Source of the DNA: DASPNM01 sp035626515
Lineage (GTDB): Bacteria > Bacteroidota > Bacteroidia > Chitinophagales > Chitinophagaceae
NCBI GenBank assembly: GCA_035626515.1
Contig: DASPNM010000020.1
Coordinates: 6,322 to 70,321 of the forward strand
Length of the DNA: 64,000 nt
Direction: 5' to 3'
A program made the translations under genes and the position numbers. The notes under the pieces were generated by a model. The model did no database searches and was not told the origin of the DNA. It saw only the letters and a program-made list of their open reading frames with translations. Position 1 is the first letter of the stretch; every line of letters starts with the position of its first letter. Shown here piece by piece: positions 41,849 to 50,017 of the stretch.

Positions 41849-42394
41849 ATGAAAAAGCTGTTGACGATCCTCCTGTTCAGCGGCCTGACGCTTGCTGCCT
41901 CCGCTCAGTTCACCCGCGCGCGGCTGCAAGCTACCGGGCTCACCTGCGCAATGTGCAGCAACGCTGTGAACAAGGCCCTGCAGGAGCTTCCGTTTGTCGA
42001 AAAGGTGTACTCGGATATCAGGAATTCGGCCTTCGACATCCGGTTCCGCAAAGACGTGGAAATGGATATTGACGCTCTCAAGCTCGCGGTGGAGGACGCT
42101 GGTTTTTCGGTAGGCTCCCTGGCGCTGACCGGGAATTTCACCGATCTGAAGATTGGCCAGGATGCGCATGTGAAGTTTGGAAAAGACAATTTCCATTTTG
42201 TAAACGTTACCGACCAGGTGCTCGAAGGGGAAAAAACGATCCAGGTGGTAGACCAGGGTTTTCTCACTCCGAAAGAACAGAAAAAATACAGCTCCGCCAC
42301 GGCGATGAGCTGTTATAAGGATGGGAAAGCTGCTGAGTGCTGCGAAAAGGAGGGCGTGCCCCGAGATACCCGGATTTATCACGTTACGATTTAA
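41849..42394 (+). CDS. Secreted HMA-domain protein
   Basis: A 181-residue periplasmic protein with a signal peptide (ends ASAQ, residue 20) and an HMA-type domain with Cys33/Cys36 in ATGLTCAMCSNAVNKAL. A second, beta-rich domain (about 90-145) carries FGKDNFHFVNVTDQVLEGEKTIQVVDQGFLT. The C-terminus carries further cysteines (SCYKDGKAAECCEKEG). The ATG at 41849 is used, since an upstream GTG adds only two residues. It lies 18 bases after the first HMA gene, and together they would form a periplasmic metal relay. Confidence 0.85.
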   Translation: MKKLLTILLFSGLTLAASAQFTRARLQATGLTCAMCSNAVNKALQELPFVEKVYSDIRNSAFDIRFRKDVEMDIDALKLAVEDAGFSVGSLALTGNFTDLKIGQDAHVKFGKDNFHFVNVTDQVLEGEKTIQVVDQGFLTPKEQKKYSSATAMSCYKDGKAAECCEKEGVPRDTRIYHVTI

Positions 42395-42400
42395 AAACAG

Positions 42401-42424
42401 GCTTCTCCCCGCAAGGGGAGAAGC
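42401..42424 (+). terminator. GNRA-tetraloop hairpin inside the metal cluster
   Basis: GCTTCTCCCC and GGGGAGAAGC form a perfect 10-bp stem closed by a GCAA tetraloop, followed by TCTTATT. The tail is poor in T, so it may be a partial terminator, processing site or mRNA stabiliser between the HMA genes and the downstream genes. Confidence 0.6.
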
Positions 42425-42438
42425 TCTTATTAAACCCC

Positions 42439-42930
42439 ATGCAGTTCGTCCGGCGTTTTTTGATATGCGGTCTGCTCACAGTGATCGCCATGGCGGCGCA
42501 GGCCCAGGCCAGCGGGGATTACATGGCCCGTGAGATCGCGCTTCCTTCGATGAACGGCGACACGTTGCGGCTCTCTTCTCTGCGCGGGAAAGTGGTCCTG
42601 CTGGATTTCTGGGCATCCTGGTGCGGTCCGTGCCGGCTGGCGAACCGCCGCATGACCAAATTGTATCCGAAATACCGCGAAAAGGGATTCGAGATTTTTG
42701 CGGTTTCACTCGACGACGATCCGTCGGAGTGGAGAAAAGCCATTGCGAAAGACAAAATCACCTGGCCCCAGGTGATTGACCCGCGCGGATGGGAAGCCCA
42801 AACCGCCCTGGAATGGAATATTGTGGCGTTGCCGACTTCTTACGTGATCGACAAAGACGGAAAGCTGATCGCCATGGACCTCGAAGGAAAGGAACTTGAA
42901 AAGCTCCTGAAAGAGCTGCTGGAGGAATGA
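42439..42930 (+). CDS. TlpA-like thioredoxin, secreted
   Basis: A 163-residue exported thioredoxin-fold protein with a signal peptide (about 1-22, ending AQAQA), REIALPSMNGDTLRLSSLRGKVVLLDFWASWCGPC with the redox pair in WCGPC, and a cis-Pro region VALPTSYVIDKDGKL. It may keep the cysteines of the co-encoded HMA, HYC_CC_PP and OM proteins reduced, or reduce Cu(II) to Cu(I), but this is inference from context. The ATG at 42439 follows the GCAA hairpin by 14 bases. The stop overlaps the next gene (ATGA). Confidence 0.9.
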   Translation: MQFVRRFLICGLLTVIAMAAQAQASGDYMAREIALPSMNGDTLRLSSLRGKVVLLDFWASWCGPCRLANRRMTKLYPKYREKGFEIFAVSLDDDPSEWRKAIAKDKITWPQVIDPRGWEAQTALEWNIVALPTSYVIDKDGKLIAMDLEGKELEKLLKELLEE

Positions 42931-43775
42931 ACATGCGAGCATCGCTGTTTCTTATTCTTGCATTCTGTTGTATTGCGGCTTCCGCGCAGGAGTTGTATGT
43001 CTTTTCCGAGCCCGCGTCGAACATGCCCGCCCGCTCGATGAGCGCCAGGTTCTCCGCTTACTTCGCGCGCGATTCCGCAAACGACCGCCTCGGGCAACGA
43101 TACCGTCCAGAGGTCATGTTCGGATTCAGCAAAAAGCTGATGCTTCATTTTTCCGCCACCTTCGCGAACATGCATTCGCAAAACCTGCGGTTCGAATCGC
43201 TCTCGACATACCTGAAGTGGAGGTTTTATTCCAGGGACGACATCCATCGGCATTTTCGAATGGCGCTCTTCGCGGACGCGACACGCAGCCGCGCGCCCTT
43301 CGAATTCAATGAGATCTCCCTCGTGGGTGATAAATCCGGCGTTCAGGCGGGTCTCATTCTCACCCAGCTCACCAACCGGCTGGCGGTGAGCGGTACCCTC
43401 AGCCATACGCAGGTGTTTCATCATTCGCGCACAGATAAAGTTCTGTATGTTCCCGAACGCTATTACCAATCATTCGATTATTCGGTTTCCGCAGGTTACC
43501 TGGTGTTGCCGAAGGAATACACCGACTACCGGCAAACTAATTTCAATGTGTACCTCGAAATGTTGGGACAGCGTCTATTGGACGTGAATAAACACTACCT
43601 CGACCTTGCCCCTGCGGCACAATTCATCTTCAACAGCAACCTGAAACTGAACGTTGGCTACCGTTTTCAGCTTTCCTCCAACATGAGCCGCATGGGCCGC
43701 GACAGCTGGCTGATCAGCCTGGAACGAATTTTCCTGGGTGCCCTGCCCAAAAAGCAAGCGCGCCAAAATCAATGA
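42927..43775 (+). CDS. Outer-membrane beta-barrel-like protein of the metal cluster
   Basis: A 282-residue exported protein with a signal peptide (ends ASAQE) and a series of amphipathic strands typical of an OM barrel (RPEVMFGFSKKLMLHFSATFANM, LRFESLSTYLKWRFYS, FRMALFADATRS, FNVYLEMLGQRLL, LKLNVGYRFQLSS), ending SWLISLERIFLG. Families of this type occur beside Bacteroidota copper genes, but I cannot name it. Its ATG overlaps the thioredoxin stop. A His/Arg-rich segment (DDIHRHFRM) might face the periplasm. Confidence 0.65.
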   Translation: MNMRASLFLILAFCCIAASAQELYVFSEPASNMPARSMSARFSAYFARDSANDRLGQRYRPEVMFGFSKKLMLHFSATFANMHSQNLRFESLSTYLKWRFYSRDDIHRHFRMALFADATRSRAPFEFNEISLVGDKSGVQAGLILTQLTNRLAVSGTLSHTQVFHHSRTDKVLYVPERYYQSFDYSVSAGYLVLPKEYTDYRQTNFNVYLEMLGQRLLDVNKHYLDLAPAAQFIFNSNLKLNVGYRFQLSSNMSRMGRDSWLISLERIFLGALPKKQARQNQ

Positions 43776-43851
43776 CTTAATTGGCGGCTATCCGGCAACA
43801 TTCTTGCGGCATTCCCCCGGATCAATTTCTGTTTTTCTAAATTCGTCGCTT

Positions 43852-45222
43852 ATGAATGCCGTCAGAAAATATCTGAGTTTGCTGGTCGCGGGCATGCTCG
43901 CAGTAATGAGCCCTTTAATGGCCCAACACGACGAACACTTGCCTCCAAGAAAGCCGGAACCAAAGCCGCAGCTGCAGCCGCCGAAGGACACCGTGCCGGT
44001 TCATGAAATGCAACACGAACACGTCATGCCTTCGCACGCTTTTTCCAGGAATCTGCCGATGAATCGAAACGGATCCGGTACAGGCTGGAACCCCGACGCG
44101 GGCCCGATGTACATGTGGATGAAGCAAACGCCAAATACCGACTGGATGTTTCATGGCAGCATATTCATGCGTTATACCAGTCAGGATATTTTTTCCTCCG
44201 GCAACCGGGGTTCGGCCGCGCTTAGTTTTCCAAACTGGTTCATGGCGATGATGAATCACCGCGTGGGAAACCGCGGGCTTTTGAATGCGACAGCAATGAT
44301 CAGCCTAGATCGCCTGACGGAAGGAGGAAACGGCTACCCGTTGCTTTTCCAGTCGGGTGAAACCTGGCAGGGTAAAAGGCTGGTAGACCGGCAACATCCG
44401 CACGATTTGTTTTCCGGCCTTAGTCTCGGATACACGCACATGATCAGCTCCGACGCAGATGTTTTCGGTTATTTTGGATACCCCGGCGAGCCGGCCCTCG
44501 GTGCCGTGACTTTCATGCACCGGGTTTCGGCCATGAACAATCCCGATGCTCCGCTCGGGCACCACTGGCAGGACGCAACGCACATCACCTTTGGCATAGG
44601 CACGCTGGGATTTCGATACAGGAAACTGAAACTGGAGGGCTCCATTTTTACGGGGCGGGAACCGGACGAGAACCGGTTCGATTTCGATGAGCCGCGGTTC
44701 GACAGCTATTCCTATCGCGTTTCCTACAATCCCGCCTCTGAATGGGCGCTCCAATTTTCGCAGGGGTTCATCAAAAGTCCCGAGGCGATCGAGCCCGAGG
44801 AAGACCTTGTTCGCACCTCGGCATCCGTGCTGTTCGCGAAGCAGCTCCCGCCCGGAAATCATGTTTCCGCCGCCGGTATCTGGGGTCACAACCGAAAGGA
44901 TGCAGAGCATAGCGAGCATTCCTTCTTGCTGGAAGGGAACTATCAGTGCACCCGGAATGCTTTTTATTCGCGCTATGAGTACGTACAGAAATCGCGCGAG
45001 GAGCTGGACCTGGGGAACGAGTACCCCCACCGGAATTTCAACATCCATGCCTTGACCGCGGGGGTCAACAGGCGACTGACGAGTTTCAGCCAGATCGATT
45101 TCGTTGCCGGCACGCAGTTTACCCTGCATGGGGTGGATGAAGCTTTGCGCCCGCTGTATGGAAAGTTTCCAATCGGGTTCCAGTTGTATCTTCAGCTCCG
45201 GCCATCGTTGCATAAACACTGA
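43852..45222 (+). CDS. His/Met-rich outer-membrane protein of the metal cluster
   Basis: A 456-residue exported protein. The signal peptide ends LMAQ (residue 25) and is followed by a His/Pro/Lys/Glu-rich linker (HDEHLPPRKPEPKPQ to HEMQHEHVMPSH, about 26-62). A Met-rich entry segment (GPMYMWMKQTP) precedes amphipathic strands up to the C-terminus (FPIGFQLYLQLRPSLHKH). The barrel-like pattern with histidine and methionine clusters suggests a copper or silver channel or sponge. It lies four bases before the P-type ATPase gene. The ATG at 43852 is chosen because the upstream extension is not signal-like. Confidence 0.75.
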   Translation: MNAVRKYLSLLVAGMLAVMSPLMAQHDEHLPPRKPEPKPQLQPPKDTVPVHEMQHEHVMPSHAFSRNLPMNRNGSGTGWNPDAGPMYMWMKQTPNTDWMFHGSIFMRYTSQDIFSSGNRGSAALSFPNWFMAMMNHRVGNRGLLNATAMISLDRLTEGGNGYPLLFQSGETWQGKRLVDRQHPHDLFSGLSLGYTHMISSDADVFGYFGYPGEPALGAVTFMHRVSAMNNPDAPLGHHWQDATHITFGIGTLGFRYRKLKLEGSIFTGREPDENRFDFDEPRFDSYSYRVSYNPASEWALQFSQGFIKSPEAIEPEEDLVRTSASVLFAKQLPPGNHVSAAGIWGHNRKDAEHSEHSFLLEGNYQCTRNAFYSRYEYVQKSREELDLGNEYPHRNFNIHALTAGVNRRLTSFSQIDFVAGTQFTLHGVDEALRPLYGKFPIGFQLYLQLRPSLHKH

Positions 45223-45226
45223 TCCC

Positions 45227-47362
45227 ATGGATCACACGCACCATCACGGGCACCATGAATCTGCACCGACGAAACAGCAGGCTCATGAGCACCAAAAGCA
45301 CGGGCCGCCGCATCAGTCGCATCATGCTCATGCTTCCAGTGAATCAAGTGAGCCTTCCGGCGAACACCAAATACATGAGCAGGGAGACGGTGCCGGTCAC
45401 CATCACGCGATGATGGTGGACGATTTCAAAAAACGTTTTTGGATCAGCCTTGCCCTCACGGTGCCCATCCTGCTGCTGTCTGAAATGATCCAGCACTGGC
45501 TGGGATTTCGCATTCATTTCCCCGGAGACAAATACCTGCTGCTTGCGCTCTCCAGCCTGTTGTTCTTTTACTGCGGCTGGCCTTTCCTGAAAGGATTTGT
45601 GCGGGAACTCCAAGCCCGCTCGCCGGGGATGATGAGCCTGATCGGCCTCGCGATCTCGGTGGCATACATTTTCAGCATGGCCGTGATTTTCGGTTTTCCC
45701 GGCATGGATTTTTTCTGGGAGCTGGCCACGCTCATTGCCATTATGCTCCTCGGTCACTGGCTGGAAATGAAATCCGTGCTCGGCGCGTCCAAAGCCCTGC
45801 AGCTCCTGGTGCGCATGATGCCCGCTGAAGCACATAAACTTCATGGCGACCATGTGGTGGACGTGAAGCTGGAGGAGCTGCAGGAGGAGGATGTGGTGCT
45901 CATCAGGCCGGGTGAAAAAGTTCCGGCCGATGGGATGGTCGTTGAAGGAGAGAGCTACCTGGACGAAAGCATGCTCACCGGTGAAAGCCGGCCTGTGCGA
46001 AAAGAACGTAATGATAAGGTCATCGGCGGCTCAGTGAATGGAAACGGTTCCCTGAAGGTGCGTGTACAGCATACCGGAAAGGATAGTTACCTCAACAAGG
46101 TGATCCGCCTGGTGGAAGAGGCCCAGCGGAGCAAGTCGCGCACGCAGCACCTTGCCAACCGAGCGGCGAAATGGCTCACCTACATGGCGCTCCTGGTAGG
46201 TATCGGCACTTTAGTTTTCTGGCTGGTCATTGGGAGCGAAACAAATTTCGCGGTGGAACGAATGGTAACGGTGATGGTCATCTCCTGCCCGCATGCACTT
46301 GGGCTTGCGATTCCGCTGGTGGTTGCAATTTCCACGGCGGTATCCGCGCAAAACGGCTTGCTCATTCGCAACCGCACTGCGTTTGAGAATTCCCGCAGGA
46401 TCAACGCCATGGTATTCGATAAGACGGGCACGCTTACGAAGGGTGAGTTCGGCGTGTCGCGCGTTGTTCCGTTGATGAATATTTCGGAAGCGGACTTATT
46501 GCAATATGCAGCCGCGCTCGAGCGGGAATCCGAACATCCGATCGCGGTGGGCATTACCCGCGAAGCCGCGCGTCTAAAAATTTCGTCGCCGCCGGCGTCC
46601 GGGTTCAAAGCCATTCCGGGAAAGGGAGTGGAGGCAATCGTCAAAGATCGCAAGGTACAGGTGGTAAGTCCCGGGTACCTGCGGGAGCTGCAACTGTCCA
46701 TTCCCGGTGAAACGACCGGAAACGCTGCGGAAACTATCGTCTACGTGATCTTCGACGGACAGCTCGCGGGCTTCATCGCGCTCGCGGATGCTTTGAGACC
46801 GGAATCAAAGGCTGCGGTTGCTGCTTTCAGAAAAAACGGAATCCGGGTTTACATGGCCACGGGCGACAACAGGCAGGTCGCGGAATCGGTGGCGAAGGAA
46901 CTGGAGCTGGATGGTTTTTACGCAGAGGTACTCCCGCACCAGAAGGTGGAAATCGTGAAAGAGCTTCAGCAAAAAGGCGCCTTTATCGCCATGACCGGCG
47001 ATGGAGTGAACGATGCCCCCGCTCTGGCACAGGCCGATGTGGGGATAGCCGTGGGTTCGGGCACGGACGTTGCGGCTGAAACGGCAGATATTATTTTGGT
47101 GAACAGCAATCCTGCCGATATTTTGAAGCTTATTCTTTTTGGTCGCGCTACCTACAGGAAAATGCTCCAGAACCTTGCCTGGGCCACCGGCTATAACGCC
47201 ATCGCTATTCCACTTGCCGCTGGGGTGCTGCATGCGGCAGGTTTTGTGCTCGATCCCGCAATCGGAGCCGTCCTGATGAGCCTCAGCACAATTATCGTTG
47301 CGGTAAACGCGCAGCTGTTGCGCGGAAGCATTCGCAGGGCAGCAAAATGGATGCACCGATGA
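45227..47362 (+). CDS. CopB-type (CPH) heavy-metal P-type ATPase with a His-rich N-terminus
   Basis: A 711-residue P1B ATPase exporting a soft metal across the inner membrane. It has 18 histidines in the first 60 residues in place of an HMA domain. Eight TM helices are expected. Key motifs are TGES (251-254), the transport motif CPH (354-356, VISCPHALGL) that defines the CopB subgroup, DKTGT with the phosphorylated Asp398, a SEHPIAVGI nucleotide motif and the GDGVNDAPALAQADVG hinge. CopB pumps act on Cu(II)/Cu(I) or Ag(I). It is central to the cluster, and its stop overlaps the next gene. Confidence 0.93.
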   Translation: MDHTHHHGHHESAPTKQQAHEHQKHGPPHQSHHAHASSESSEPSGEHQIHEQGDGAGHHHAMMVDDFKKRFWISLALTVPILLLSEMIQHWLGFRIHFPGDKYLLLALSSLLFFYCGWPFLKGFVRELQARSPGMMSLIGLAISVAYIFSMAVIFGFPGMDFFWELATLIAIMLLGHWLEMKSVLGASKALQLLVRMMPAEAHKLHGDHVVDVKLEELQEEDVVLIRPGEKVPADGMVVEGESYLDESMLTGESRPVRKERNDKVIGGSVNGNGSLKVRVQHTGKDSYLNKVIRLVEEAQRSKSRTQHLANRAAKWLTYMALLVGIGTLVFWLVIGSETNFAVERMVTVMVISCPHALGLAIPLVVAISTAVSAQNGLLIRNRTAFENSRRINAMVFDKTGTLTKGEFGVSRVVPLMNISEADLLQYAAALERESEHPIAVGITREAARLKISSPPASGFKAIPGKGVEAIVKDRKVQVVSPGYLRELQLSIPGETTGNAAETIVYVIFDGQLAGFIALADALRPESKAAVAAFRKNGIRVYMATGDNRQVAESVAKELELDGFYAEVLPHQKVEIVKELQQKGAFIAMTGDGVNDAPALAQADVGIAVGSGTDVAAETADIILVNSNPADILKLILFGRATYRKMLQNLAWATGYNAIAIPLAAGVLHAAGFVLDPAIGAVLMSLSTIIVAVNAQLLRGSIRRAAKWMHR

Positions 47363-47838
47363 AAACGATCTGCTGTTGCGTGGTAACTGTTTTGTTTCTT
47401 GCCGGCTGCTCTTCGACGCCGAAACAAGAGAATTTGAACGTTTCGCAATTTCGTTTTTTCGAACTCGATGGCAACCCGGTGGGGCCGGAGCAGCTCCGCG
47501 GGAAAACCGTGTTTTTAAATATTTGGGCCACCTGGTGCAAACCGTGTCGACGCGAGTTCCCTGCCATCGCTTCAATGATGAAAAAGCTGGGGCGCGACGA
47601 TATTCGTTTTCTTTTTGCCAGTGAGGATTCGCCGGTAGACATTCGCGAATTCGGGAAACAGAACGATTATCCGTTTCACTACCTGCTTTTTGAAAATTCC
47701 GCGGGGGTTCGCATTCCCGTGCTTCCGACCACATTTATCTTTGACCGCGAAGGAAACCTGAGGCACCGCGAGGACGGTTACCGGAACTGGGACAGTCCCG
47801 CGAGTCTCGAACTTCTTCTTGAAATCGCGAAAAAATGA
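47359..47838 (+). CDS. TlpA-like thioredoxin lipoprotein
   Basis: A 159-residue lipoprotein with lipobox LFLAGCSS (Cys near residue 17) and a TlpA thioredoxin domain. Landmarks are FFELDGNPVGPEQLRGKTVFLNIWATWCKPCRREFPAIASMM, redox pair in WCKPC, and VLPTTFIFDREGNLRHREDG with the cis-Pro. The start overlaps the ATPase stop by four bases. With the first TlpA gene this makes two independent periplasmic thiol enzymes in one metal cluster. A lipid anchor may localise it near the outer-membrane partners. Confidence 0.9.
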   Translation: MKTICCCVVTVLFLAGCSSTPKQENLNVSQFRFFELDGNPVGPEQLRGKTVFLNIWATWCKPCRREFPAIASMMKKLGRDDIRFLFASEDSPVDIREFGKQNDYPFHYLLFENSAGVRIPVLPTTFIFDREGNLRHREDGYRNWDSPASLELLLEIAKK

Positions 47839-49031
47839 AAATCCTGTGCTTATTGGGTTCGCTGCTCGTGTTGCTGTCGTGCGGGCACCGCGAATCAACA
47901 AAGGAAACAAACGCTGGTCCGGTGCAGGATCTTCCTTCGCCGGTGGGCGACTCCAGTTCGCTGCCGCATTTGTTCAGCGACGCAAGCGGCCGTGTCTTTC
48001 TTTCCTGGGTGGTAAAGCGCGCCGGAAACGCGCAGTTGATGTATAGCCGTTGGGAGGCGAATGGATGGACAAAGCCCGAGCTGGTCTCGGAGGGTACCAA
48101 CTGGTTCGTGAACTGGGCCGATTATCCGATGCTCACGGCCAACGAAGACAGGCTCCTCGCGCATTTCCTGCAAAAAAGCGATACCGGTAAATACACTTAC
48201 GATGTGATGGTCACTGCTGCACCGGATGGGAAAACCTGGGGCCCAGCGAAAGTTTTGCACGACGACCAGCTGAAGGCTGAGCACGGATTCGTTTCGATGT
48301 TACCCTACAGAGACGGCTTTTTTGTCTGCTGGCTGGACGGCAGAAAGACAGCGACTGAAGAAAATGATCACCACGGTCATCACGGAGAAATGATGCTGCG
48401 TGCCGCTTTTCTGGACGCTTCGGGTGCGAAGACAGACGAATGGGAGCTCGACGGGCGGGTTTGCGACTGCTGTCAAACTTCCGCGGCGATCACTCCCGAT
48501 GGACCGGTAGTCGTGTACCGCGATAGGTCCGCTTCTGAGATCCGGGATATTTCAATCGTACGTTTTTCCGAAGGTGGCTGGTCCCCACCGCACCCGGTGC
48601 ACAACGACGGATGGAAAATAGATGCCTGCCCGGTGAATGGCCCGCGCATGGAAGCCGACGGCAACAGTTTGGCTGTTGCCTGGTTTACCGGGGCAGGAAA
48701 AGAATCGAAGGTGCTGGTTGCTTTTTCCCGCGACGGGGGTAAGAGTTTTGAAAAACCCATTCGTGTGGACAGCGGGAAAGCGATCGGGAGGGTAGACCTG
48801 GTCTTTGCGGACAGCACTTCCGTCGTAGTCAGCTGGCTGGAAGGATCGGAACTACGCGCCGCACGTGTGCATGCGGATGGAAAGATGGAACCACCGTTGC
48901 GCATCGCCTCCACTTCAGAGAGTCGCCGCAGCGGCTTTCCGCAGCTTGCGCGCGCCGGCGACCGGCTGATCTTTGCCTATACCGATGAGCGCAAGGCCAG
49001 GGTTAGCGTGAGCTTTCTGGAACTGAAGTAA
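47835..49031 (+). CDS. BNR/sialidase-propeller-like lipoprotein with Cys and His clusters
   Basis: A 398-residue lipoprotein (LVLLSCGH, Cys near residue 16) with repeated propeller-type blades (WTKPELVSEGTNWF, DGKTWGPAKVLHDD, WSPPHPVHND, SRDGGKSFEKPIRVD with the SxDGGxSF Asp-box). Inserted are a His cluster HHGHHGE at 179-184 and a Cys cluster VCDCCQTS at 210-213, so metal binding is likely and sialidase activity unlikely. Its start overlaps the thioredoxin stop (ATGA). It is the last gene of the cluster; orthologues next to copper genes would support a copper role. Confidence 0.75.
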   Translation: MKILCLLGSLLVLLSCGHRESTKETNAGPVQDLPSPVGDSSSLPHLFSDASGRVFLSWVVKRAGNAQLMYSRWEANGWTKPELVSEGTNWFVNWADYPMLTANEDRLLAHFLQKSDTGKYTYDVMVTAAPDGKTWGPAKVLHDDQLKAEHGFVSMLPYRDGFFVCWLDGRKTATEENDHHGHHGEMMLRAAFLDASGAKTDEWELDGRVCDCCQTSAAITPDGPVVVYRDRSASEIRDISIVRFSEGGWSPPHPVHNDGWKIDACPVNGPRMEADGNSLAVAWFTGAGKESKVLVAFSRDGGKSFEKPIRVDSGKAIGRVDLVFADSTSVVVSWLEGSELRAARVHADGKMEPPLRIASTSESRRSGFPQLARAGDRLIFAYTDERKARVSVSFLELK

Positions 49032-49039
49032 GCGATCAG

Positions 49040-49067
49040 GTTTAGAGTTTAGGGTTTTAAGTCTGAG
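49040..49067. repeat. 7-bp tandem tract (GGTTTAG) after the metal cluster
   Basis: Heptads GGTTTAG, AGTTTAG, GGTTTTA and AGTCTGA start nine bases after the last stop of the cluster, C-poor on its sense strand. Confidence 0.65.
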
Positions 49068-49095
49068 AGCCGATTCGTTTAGTCTTGCTCAGTGA

Positions 49096-49144
49096 TACCG
49101 ACTATCGGCTACCGACTATCGAGTATCGACTCCAAACTCCCGAT
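49096..49144. repeat. 7-bp tandem tract (TACCGAC/TATCGAC)
   Basis: Seven heptads: TACCGAC, TATCGGC, TACCGAC, TATCGAG, TATCGAC, TCCAAAC and TCCCGAT. On the minus strand (sense for the downstream mntR gene) it reads GTCGGTA/GTCGATA. Confidence 0.85.
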
Positions 49145-49146
49145 CC

Positions 49147-49277
49147 CGACGAATTCGCAAAGCGAATTGTCGGGATGCCGACCGCAAGCGTCGGCACTCC
49201 GAACTCCCGATTTCGACGAATTCGCAAAGCGAATTGTCGGGATGCCGACCGCAAGCGTCGGCACTCCGAACTCCCGA
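49147..49277. repeat. Two tandem 67-bp units, each with two dyads
   Basis: The 64-base segments at 49147-49210 and 49214-49277 appear identical, at a period of 67. Each contains GACGAATTCGC-AAA-GCGAATTGTC (one bulged base) and GCCGAC-CGCAAGC-GTCGGC, that is two hairpins, followed by a heptad-like ACTCCGAACTCCCGA. A partial third copy of the tail precedes the first unit. It lies between convergent genes. Confidence 0.9.
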
Positions 49278-49280
49278 CTC

Positions 49281-49946
49281 TTAAGCCGGCTGCACCAGGA
49301 TGTTCCGAGCCGCCTTTTCACTCAGCTGGATTTCCTTTTTCCGGATGGAAATTGTGGCCGAACTGTCGTACGGATGGTGCGCGACCAGCCTCAGCCTCGT
49401 CGCGGGACGAATGTCGAGTCGCCCGAGGTAATCCAGGAAGGAATCGCTGGTGTCAGAAAGATTCACTACCACGTAATTTTTTCCCTCCACGGCGGCCGAG
49501 AGCGGGATCGAGGAGGTAAGCTTGATGTTTCCGTTCCGGTCCGGGATCGGATCTCCGTGGGGATCATAAGCGGGGTAACCAAGAAAGGCTTCGAGGCGGT
49601 CGACCAGGTCCTCGGACTGCACGTGCTCGAGCTGCTCGGCGAGTTCGTGCACTTCGTTCCAGTTGTAACGCAGCTTTTGAGTAAGGAACACTTCCCAGAG
49701 CCTGTGCTTTCGAATAATGACCAGGGCTTTTTTCCTGCCGGCCTCCGTGAGCTGGATCCGTTTGTCGGGCGATACCCTTACCAGTTTGCGGCCAGACAGC
49801 TTTCGGATCATTTCCAGCACCGTTGCCGGGTTCAGGCCCATCTCGTTGGCCAGCGCCACGTTGTTCAGTTTCTTTACCTGCCGGTTCCCCAGCTTGTACA
49901 GGGTTTTGAGGTAATTCTCCTCCGAATGGTGGGAAAAGTGGGCCAT
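49281..49946 (-). CDS. DtxR/MntR-family metal-dependent transcriptional repressor
   Basis: A 221-residue regulator. An N-terminal winged helix (SHHSEENYLKTLYKLGNRQVKKLNNVALANEMGLNPATVLEMIRKLSGRKLVRVSPDKRIQLTEAG) is followed by the metal-binding dimerisation domain (HRLWEVFLTQKLRYNWNEVHELAEQLEHVQSEDLVDRLEAFLGYPAYDPHGDPIP). A C-terminal FeoA-like SH3 domain ends the protein. Family members sense Mn(II) or Fe(II). The ATG at 49946 lies three bases after a TATTTTTG box. It is divergent from a TonB receptor, with a palindrome between them. Confidence 0.93.
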   Translation of the reverse strand: MAHFSHHSEENYLKTLYKLGNRQVKKLNNVALANEMGLNPATVLEMIRKLSGRKLVRVSPDKRIQLTEAGRKKALVIIRKHRLWEVFLTQKLRYNWNEVHELAEQLEHVQSEDLVDRLEAFLGYPAYDPHGDPIPDRNGNIKLTSSIPLSAAVEGKNYVVVNLSDTSDSFLDYLGRLDIRPATRLRLVAHHPYDSSATISIRKKEIQLSEKAARNILVQPA

Positions 49947-49949
49947 CTG

Positions 49950-49957
49950 CAAAAATA
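49950..49957 (-). promoter_or_regulatory. -7 box TATTTTTG for the DtxR-family gene
   Basis: Exact TAnnTTTG match on the minus strand ending three bases before the ATG at 49946. Confidence 0.6.
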
Positions 49958-49980
49958 ATCAGGTCATCCGGTAAAAAAAA

Positions 49981-49994
49981 TTTGGGATACCAAA
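49981..49994. promoter_or_regulatory. Palindrome TTTGGGATACCAAA, candidate DtxR/MntR operator
   Basis: Perfect TTTGG/CCAAA arms around GATA, between the divergent repressor and TonB receptor genes. A weaker related site, TTTTGATATTCCAAG, follows at 50003-50017, just before the receptor's -7 box. The form is like known MntR/DtxR operators (A/T-rich arms with GG/CC). Confidence 0.6.
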
Positions 49995-50017
49995 TAAAAA
50001 TATTTTGATATTCCAAG

